Notes under the pieces: model-generated
Seen by the model: the letters and a program-made list of their open reading frames with translations, nothing else
The model's database searches: none
Told to the model about the DNA's origin: nothing
Translations under genes and position numbers: made by a program
In this document: in pieces, positions 36,400-64,000 of the stretch
How positions within the stretch are numbered: the stretch's first letter is position 1
How the letters are laid out: every line of letters begins with the position of its first letter
Source of the DNA: Emydura subglobosa
Lineage: Eukaryota > Chordata > Testudines > Chelidae
Reading direction: 5' to 3'
NCBI GenBank assembly: GCA_007922225.1
Contig: ML679959.1
Coordinates: forward strand, 25,065,828-25,129,827
DNA length: 64,000 nt

Positions 36400-37373
36400 C
36401 TCTTCTGTTCTACATACTTTATTAGGTTTCGAACTGGACAAATCACAAAGTGTACAAAATTGAGACCACACTATTAGAAGCAGAGGATCGTGGGCAGCAG
36501 CAGCATTTCTATAGACCCAGAAGCATTTGGTAGAACAGTGGAGAGGGTAGGCAGGGGGCAGGGGTGGGGTGCTCTTACTGGCCATCATGTTTCAGATTGC
36601 AGAGGACGGATCCTGTAGTTCACATCCTGGGTAGAGTAAGGATGACCTGCGCCCACACCTGCTGGGATGGAAGAGCCATTTCCAATCCACTGGAGGACAG
36701 ACTTTAGCTCAAGCCAGCACCAGGTGCGGGTAAGTGCTCCGAGGACCTAGCATGGTCTTTGAAATGCTGTGCCACCCATATACACACCAGCAAGAGTCTT
36801 AAACCTCATTCTTTTTGGTCACAAGCCTTCCCATGGCAGGACACAATACTGAAGACTTTGCAAGGGAAAAAAAGAAGACAGTGAGGCTTGGTGAGCTCAC
36901 CACACTTAGGTGCCTCAGACTGCACAGCAACATCTACCACAACAGCAATAGCTAATACAGGAGCCAGGTTAGCTTCAACTCGGATTTGTCCAGTCTATGG
37001 TTCTCAGGCCTATTCTACGAGTACATGTGCACAAGAACTTCAGAAATACTAGGGTATGATGCAAGTAGCGAGACACTAACAGAAGAGTTTAAGGGTGGAT
37101 GTTCCCTAGAACGATCCCGAGAGGATGGTGGTTAGACCAGTCCCTCCCCACCCTGGGACAGGAATCAGGAGGCTGGTTCTGCTCCTCCTGTGCATGGTCA
37201 GGTTCTGAACTTCTGGTGGTAACGGAGATCATAAACAGGAGAGTCCATTCCCGAGGTGAGCCACAGGGGGTCTAACTTCCAATCTGTGTGCAGAGGGGGC
37301 CAGACAGCTGCTCTCTTTAAGTGAGACTGGGAGGGTGGCTGAGGAAGAGAGGAAACCCGCCAGCCTCTTGGGG
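36400..37373 (-). other. AP2M1: AP2M1 3' untranslated region
   Basis: This is the sequence from the AP2M1 stop codon to just past the first AATAAA. It contains no splice sites that would extend coding sequence. The end is inferred from the polyadenylation signal. Confidence 0.6.
36418..36423 (-). terminator. AP2M1: AP2M1 polyadenylation signal AATAAA
   Basis: This is the first canonical AATAAA on the minus strand after the AP2M1 stop, about 950 nt downstream. Confidence 0.7.
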
Positions 37374-57746
<20,373 letters not shown>

Positions 57747-57785
57747 GATGGAACCTTAGTCTTCTCTTTCCATGTTGCTTAAGAC
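57747..57785 (-). other. AP2M1: AP2M1 5' UTR part of the first coding exon, with a short uORF
   Basis: An acceptor 'gtcttctcag' precedes position 57785, so the AUG exon is spliced to an upstream non-coding exon. Within this leader an AUG at 57773 opens a five-residue frame (MERED) that ends with TAA at 57756, ten bases before the main start codon. Confidence 0.75.
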
Positions 57786-58817
57786 CTGAGAAGACAGAGG
57801 GAATATTAGGCTTTTTGTATGGCAATAAGTGATGTCACTGGACAGCATTAGAGACTTTTCTCAGCACTAAATTCTATCAGCTGGGAGATGAGCAGGAATG
57901 ACTCGTGTATATAGAGTCAGTCACTGGAAAGAGGAGAGTTAGAGTTCTGACAGGTTTGTATTAAGGTGCTAAATCTCTACATGAAGTTGCTACATCCCAC
58001 CTATTCAAGCCTGTATCACCTTAAAGATTCTACCAATTAGAACCTGGTGGAAACATTAGACAAGCTCTGATGCTGCTACTCAATTATCAATTTACCAGGC
58101 TATGAGCCAAGCCCCAGTTATTTAGGAAAGTGAACACTCATGTCACCCTGAAACACCAGCTTTGTGGCTCAGTCACTCTGGGACCTGTGCATATACTCTT
58201 GCTGACAGCACCACAAGCAATCTTGCATTGCTGTTCTGTGAAGGTTAAGCGGGCATTGGGACATGATTCTTACACCCTAAGATCTAAGAAGTTTGAGGTG
58301 GTTAAAAAAAGTGTCTTATTTGGGAACTCCAAGACTGCTTTTAACTGGCTGTCATGATTTTCATCTCAAGCAGACCTCCCCGATTCCCAATGCAGTTATA
58401 GCTAAGAGGAGAGTTTATTCACTCTAAGTTCATGTACGGGTGCACATTTTGTAACTTGACTAAGCTAAGCCTGAAAAGATGAACTTCCCAGTTAAGGCAC
58501 TAGTGGCACGGAATGACCTGAACAGTTAAAGCTCCTTGCTGCTGACATGATGTTACCACTTGGTACTGCACGGAATCCTGGGGCGCTCTGAGGATTTTCC
58601 CTCTTACAATCAATCACATTATGCTCAGAGCTCTAGACATAGTAACTGCATAAACTGAGACATTCAAGGTGGTTAGTTTGACTTGACAAGCTAAGCATCT
58701 TTTTATTTAGACGTCTCTAGCCCAAGGGTTTTAAAGGAAGCTTAGAAGTGCAACTGCTGCCTTACACTTGGTGGTGTCTGCCCATCTTCAGAAATGGCCA
58801 GTCTGAAACAACAACAG

Positions 58818-59050
58818 AGACCTGCTCTACAATTATGTTAGATCAGTCTAGCTATGTCATTCAGGGCTGTAAAAATTGTGTCCTGAGCAGCATAATTAGG
58901 TCAACCTAACTGCAGGTGTAATGTGGCTAAGTCAAAAGAATTCTTCTGTAGACCTAGCTACTGCCTCAGAGATGGATTAACTACATCAATGGAAACACCC
59001 CTAAAGTAGATGCTTCATACATCAACAAAAGCGGCACAGCTGCAGTAGGG
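58818..59050. mobile_element. MITE copy of a turtle family
   Basis: The wording 'atgttagatcagtctagctatgtcattcaggg', 'aaagaattcttctgtagacctagctac' and 'gatggattaactaca' recurs in turtle MITEs. The interior is palindrome-rich and non-coding. Confidence 0.55.
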
Positions 59051-59081
59051 TACTCTCCCCCCCGCCACCCCAATTACTAAT

Positions 59082-59700
59082 TCATAGATTCCAAGGCCAG
59101 AAAGGACTATTGTGATCATCTAGTCTATGGCCTGTGTTTCACAGGAGGTCAGAATTTTCCACCAAAAAAATTCCTGAAGCATCTCTTCAAAAAAATCCAG
59201 TCTTGTTTTAAAAATTGCAGTGATGGAGAATCTTCCATGATCTTTGTAAGTTGTTCCAGTGTTGTTCCATTTACTTCCAGTCTGAATTTGTCTAGCATTG
59301 GCTTCCAGCCATTGTATTGTATTGTACCTTTCTCTGCTAGACTGAAGAGCCTATTAAATATTTGTTACCCATGTAGGTACTTGATTGATTAAGTCACCCC
59401 CCTTAACCTTCTTTGTTAAGATAGATTCAAGGAGCTCACTCATTATAAATCATGTTTTCTAATCCTTGAATTATTCTTGTGGGCCTTTGCCCCCTCTCCA
59501 GTTTATCAACTCTTTCTTGAATTGGCAACACCAGGACTGAACAGTATTCCAGTCACACTACTGCCAAATACTGAGATAAAAATCTGCTCCTACTTGAAAT
59601 TCTCCTGTTTATGCATCTAAAGATTGCATTAGCCCTTTTGGCCACAATGTTGCACTGGTAGCTCATGTTTAGCTGATTATCTACCACAACCCACTTTTAA
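59082..59700 (-). mobile_element. CR1 LINE fragment (sense on minus strand)
   Basis: It starts on plus with 'catagattccaaggccagaaaggactattgtgatcatctag', the antisense CR1 3' end. Degenerate antisense ORF2 sequence follows. Confidence 0.88.
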
Positions 59701-60224
59701 GACACTTCCTAGTAAAGGTACTCATGTCCTGCTATTTCACCAGAACACAATGCACATGCTTGCCTGTAGCTACAGACAAGTACCGGGTGCCTGTATTACA
59801 ACATCTAGTATTTCTAGACAGGAATAAAGTGTTTCATTGTATTGGAGGCTCAAAGCATTTATTTTATTGGAGTTCATTTATCTTGACTCAAATCTCTCAT
59901 TTCAGGCACAGAGTCCACAGACAATAGAAATATCACTCTAACGTGACTTAATTTTTTACTGTAGAAAAGCCCACTACCTTACAGCAGTATAGGTACTGCA
60001 TTATGCTGCATTGTCTTCCAAGGAATGGTCTGTCTTCCTACGTCTGTACAAAACCTACCATGCATTTTGGGTGCTAGAATAGTACCTGTTGACCAAGTAC
60101 ACTAAATAAGTATAGGAAACCAATGACCCATATCTACAGATCTTTAATCACGTTACTACTTCTCATCACAAGTCTAACGAAGATCCCTAAAATGCATAAT
60201 CAACATTACTAAAGCTTCATAAGC

Positions 60225-60520
60225 TAAGAACGTAATAATGGCCATATTGGGGTCAGACTAATAGTCCATCTAGCCAAGTATCCGGTCTTCTGACACTGGC
60301 AATGCCAGAGGCTTCAAAGGGAAAGAACAGAACAGGGCAATTACTGAGTGAGCCATCTCCTGTCATCCAGTCCCAGCATCTGGTAGGAAGGGACACCCAG
60401 AGCATGGGGCTGCATCCCTGACCACTTTGGCTAATAGACATTGATGGACCAATCCTCCATGAACTTATCTAGTTCTTTTTTTAACCTTGTTAGATTTTTG
60501 GCCTTCACAACATCCCAACA
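60225..60520 (-). mobile_element. CR1 LINE 3' fragment (sense on minus strand)
   Basis: The sequence 'ggccatattggggtcagactaatagtccatctagcc' through 'catgaacttatctagttctttttttaacc' parallels the CR1 copy at 18121. Confidence 0.88.
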
Positions 60521-63329
60521 ACGACTAATATAGCTTATTTTGCTCAGAAATATGTATAAAGGTATTATACTGGCAAAAGCACTTTTGCTTCCATAAGATG
60601 AATCTATGAGCGAACTCCTTCCAGTATACGCTAGGCCTAAGTACCACTGGAACCCCGCTATTGATTATAAATGTCATCAGTTTTTACCCACTACATTTAC
60701 CTCTAACAGAAAGAGGAGCTACTGTACAGCACCTTGCTCACCACAAACCAATAATAATGCAATGTAAGATCAGACAGATTTGATGACATCAGGAAAACTA
60801 AGAATGGTGGAGAACCTACCAAGCCAAACTCAGGTACTGTAGAATTCTACTCCTTAAGCTAATGACACACTATGTTAAAAGAGATCTGCAACTGCAGGCC
60901 ACAGCCTTCATCCTTATCAAAGCGTCCACCTTACACTCAAGGTACAATCGTGCATTGGATGAAAGCTCAGTAAGAGTGAGTTAGGTGACCCTAGACTCTA
61001 CCCTGCATTTGCTGGTGACACTTCAAGTCTTCAAACTATTTGTTCTTTAAGAAAACTGATCAACCAAAATAGCTGAGATTAGCTATTTGCCAGTGAATCC
61101 TAAATGTGTTCTTACTGGCCTCACAGCTACTAAGAAGTTACCAGACTGCAGACAAGTGAGTTTGTCTATCTATAAAAGACAGCTAGCTGCTTTAACAGAT
61201 CCAGTTTCTACAATGCAATTGTTTGCCCTCTTTATTCAATCAGCTCCTTCAAGTCATAGTATTTAGCCTAACAGCTGCTCTTGTGGCTTAGTCCAGAAAG
61301 GAGTACTGAAAAGATGATAGCAGACAGGACCCTCACAAACAGTCAAAAGAAGGTCCACATGCCAGCATTTCACAGCTCTACACTTTGTTAACCAATGGCC
61401 ACATGCTGTTCTTCCCACCCATCCCAAATAAGTAAAGGGTAGCAAGAGTCAGCAAATGCAAGGCGATATTGAACAAGAAGGGAAATTGAACTATTCTGTC
61501 CCTTGCTTACCTCAAGGAGGTCAGGAACAGAGGAGGTCTAGAGAGGACAAGCACAATTGGAAGCATGACAAGACTTTCATGAAGACTGTATAAGATAGCT
61601 AATGCTATCGAGTCATGTATTATTTATGTTCAAAGGAATACTCAACAATTTCTAAAAGTGTTGACTTTTTTAATGAGGAAACATTTACTCAATGCAGTTT
61701 TAGCCTGGGGAACTAACTGCCACACGATCTCATTTGAGGGGAAAAGTTGAGCAGATTTCTAGAAGGATTAGGCATTCTATTGGAATAAAAGACTATTCCA
61801 TTCCATTTATTCCAAGTCATAAACACATCATGTTTAAAGGCATTAACTATTAAGAAATTTTCCCTATGGGCATGCTATTCTTATATACTTTTCACTATGG
61901 GATTACTTGCAAACCCCTGAAAGATCAAGTGACACAGCCTCAAGCAGCAAGGTGGTAGGAGAGATGAATGACTCAAGGACACATTAAGTCAGTAAACATC
62001 CTGGCTTTTTTATTCCTGTGCTATGTTCACTAGCTCATGATCTAACTTGGCTATTAACAGAATATTATTCTGTCCATTATTGTCTCTCAGTGGGCAGCTA
62101 CAAAGCCATCAGTAGGCTAAATGCAGTACATTTTGAAATATAGTCTTTGGACGGTACAGTATCCACAGGCCCCATGTCTTTAGCAAGGCAAGCGTGCCCT
62201 GCCTACTGGGATGCAGAGTCTCTCTAAGATATACCATTCAGAAGATTAACATTTTCAGTTAGCACTGGGATACCTATGCATTAGTACTGTTAGCCATGGT
62301 CAAGTTAGGACGTTTATGTACACTGTTTCTCATGACACCTTGTAGCTCAGATTCACAGCTCCAGAATATGAAGTCAGAGGTGTTTGGATACACTAGGATA
62401 AACCTTTTGCAACATGCTGGCAAGATTAGTCCAATTGCTATTAATTTGGCCAGTGCTGCTTGTTACCTATTCCATGTACTTTCATTGTTACTTAATACGC
62501 TATCAAGAGAAGACAAGACAGTGTTGTGTTTTATAATAAAGACTTTGAACGTAGAGCAGACAAAGCAAAGTTTCTCCTTCCTCTTAAAAACACTGATTCA
62601 GTGGATTATAAAGAAGTTTGTAGATGCTTGTCATTTGCTCAAAGACAGATCATGCAAAACAGCTCTCTCCATATCTCATGTCAGAAGTCTCTCCCCATCC
62701 TCCCTTCAAGAAGATTCCTAGAAAGCACATCCCAGCCTAAAAAATAATCTCCCTGGTAGGAATTTAATGCTATTTAAGATTATTAGACTATTTTTAGCTT
62801 GCCAAAGGAAACATACCTGTTTTGGTGAGCATCAGGACCATAGACAACATAGCAAACATCACTCTATAATACAAGGCAAGGGTTCTTGACAATGTTAAAT
62901 ACAAATCACACCCTCCCAGAAGATTGCCAAAAGATAAGTAACAAACTACAGTCAGTCATGTAATTTTCTGACCAGCACCTTTGTTTGGCTGAAAAATTCA
63001 CATTGACGGCCTTAGGTTCTCATCTCTGTACAGTGAAACAACTCTTCCAGTTAGTAAGAAGCCTAGATACTTATAAGCTTGTCATTTTAGTCTAAATGTC
63101 AGTGGCCTTCTCAATACTAGAGAAACTAGGACCCACAACCCAGCACCAATGCAGCTATACTGATGACAGCAATAGTGAAGGCTGTAGCATAGACAAGTTT
63201 TAGGAAGTTCTGCCACCATGTTATCAAACACTACACAAAGCTGTTTGGTAGATTATAGATCCTAGTTTTCCATGACTCTTTTATGGCTCCATTACCACTA
63301 GGTAGGAGTGCCTTGCAATCTTTAATATA

Positions 63330-63510
63330 TTTAACCTCAACACCCCTGCAAGTTAGGGAAGCATTACTATCTCTGTTTTACAGAAGAGGAAACAAGGAGG
63401 AGACTATGTGACTTGCCCAAGGTGAGGAAGTCTGTGGCATAGCAGGAAATTGAACCCAGATCACCTGTGTCCCAGGCTAGTGAGTTAACTACTGGACAAT
63501 CCTGCCTAGA
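63330..63510 (-). repeat. MIR-like SINE (antisense)
   Basis: The words 'tctctgttttacagaagaggaaac', 'gtgacttgcccaagg' and 'aattgaacccagatcacc' follow the order of an antisense MIR. The stretch ends in 'agttaactactggac'. Confidence 0.65.
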
Positions 63511-64000
63511 ACCATGGGATGTGTCTGCACAAAAGTAAAAGCTTAAAAAAAACTTTCATGCCTTTTCCCCTAAGGACAAAGGTATGAGAGTAGTTCCCCC
63601 CCCCCGCAGATTCTTTTTAAGACCTGCGATAGAAAGCACAAACAGCCTATAGTGGTTAAGAAATGCAAGGGATACAGTTCAGTTAATTTAAATATGGATA
63701 CATTTGGTGACTCACAGCTGTTGGAATCAGGAGGCCACAAAATGAAAATCCAAAATGGAGCTGGAGTGAGCTGCTATGCACAAAGCAGAATGACTCAGTC
63801 AGAAGGAGCAATCCTGTTACTGGGAAACAATCAGCCTTGAGTGACTAATGCTCTGTTCTTCTCTTTACACTTTCAGCCTTTTCAAGGTTGTTTGGCCAAT
63901 GCAGGACCGTATACTGCCTCAGATTAGCACCCGAGAGAGGTGAACGGTAAAGCTCAAGATGTGAGCCATTAAACAACCTACAATATAAGTTATTTATCAT

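Larger units (their letters stand above)
28510..36400. other. Intergenic region between the MMP23-like gene and AP2M1
   Basis: No gene could be supported. The first 2 kb is GC-rich and may hold promoter or non-coding first exon sequence of the MMP23-like gene. The rest holds a possible LTR (30478-31130), a sense CR1 (31246-32006), a foldback MITE (32771-33041) and two hAT-type elements (33350-33543, 35424-35927). The stretches 28900-30400, 32010-32760 and 33550-35415 contain only short unsupported reading frames. Confidence 0.6.
57786..64000. other. AP2M1 upstream region, probably first intron
   Basis: The region is AT-rich without any CpG island, so the AP2M1 promoter is probably beyond 64000. 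It holds a MITE-like copy (58818-59050), two CR1 fragments (59082-59700 and 60225-60520) and a MIR-like copy (63330-63510). It also has a possible 27-nt non-coding exon (61511-61537). Nothing else was supportable. Confidence 0.6.

Noticed and set aside
62296..62721. Plus-strand open frame of 141 codons in AT-rich DNA
   Set aside because: There is no domain, no splice context and no CpG promoter nearby. Two overlapping frames exist in the same place, and the length is plausible by chance.

Overview
The window is vertebrate nuclear DNA, most likely from a turtle. I infer this from intron-rich genes of the human 3q27 block, from several old CR1 LINE copies whose wording matches turtle CR1, and from hAT-type non-autonomous elements, foldback MITEs and a short repeat family abundant in turtle genomes. 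No prokaryotic, plasmid or CRISPR features were seen. The species cannot be fixed from sequence alone.

Three protein genes are present, all on the minus strand. Read in transcription order they are AP2M1 (coding 57746 to 37374), an MMP23-type matrix metalloproteinase (28467 to 21756) and ABCF3 (16144 to 603). For AP2M1 and ABCF3 I joined exons by GT/AG sites, phase and protein similarity. The assembled proteins are 433 or 435 aa for AP2M1, 385 aa for the MMP23-like gene and 711 aa for ABCF3, each close to the human length as I recall it. ABCF3 starts in a CpG island with a perfect NRF1-type motif. AP2M1 continues upstream beyond 64000, so its promoter and first non-coding exon are not placed.

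The most notable points are these. (1) A complete-looking MMP23 relative sits between AP2M1 and ABCF3. In human these two genes are neighbours next to DVL3, and MMP23B lies on 1p36.33 near DVL1. The two regions are known paralogons, so this is a good candidate for a retained 2R ohnolog of MMP23. (2) AP2M1 contains a 6-nt microexon (HQ, 14 residues before the AAK1 target Thr156). It also has a well-framed 12-nt candidate microexon inside the flexible loop of the mu-homology domain. (3) The AP2M1 5' UTR has a six-codon uORF. (4) One splice acceptor of the MMP23-like gene uses a (CT)n microsatellite as its polypyrimidine tract and ends in tandem AGAG, where only the second AG keeps frame.

Layout: 1-602 ABCF3 3' flank; 603-16144 ABCF3 with CR1 copies in two introns; 15.6-16.9 kb CpG island; 17-21.7 kb repeat-rich intergenic DNA; 21.7-28.5 kb GC-rich MMP23-like gene; 28.5-36.4 kb intergenic DNA with a possible LTR, a sense CR1, a foldback MITE and two hAT elements; 36.4-57.8 kb AP2M1; 57.8-64 kb AT-rich DNA, probably AP2M1 first intron, with CR1 and MIR-like fragments.
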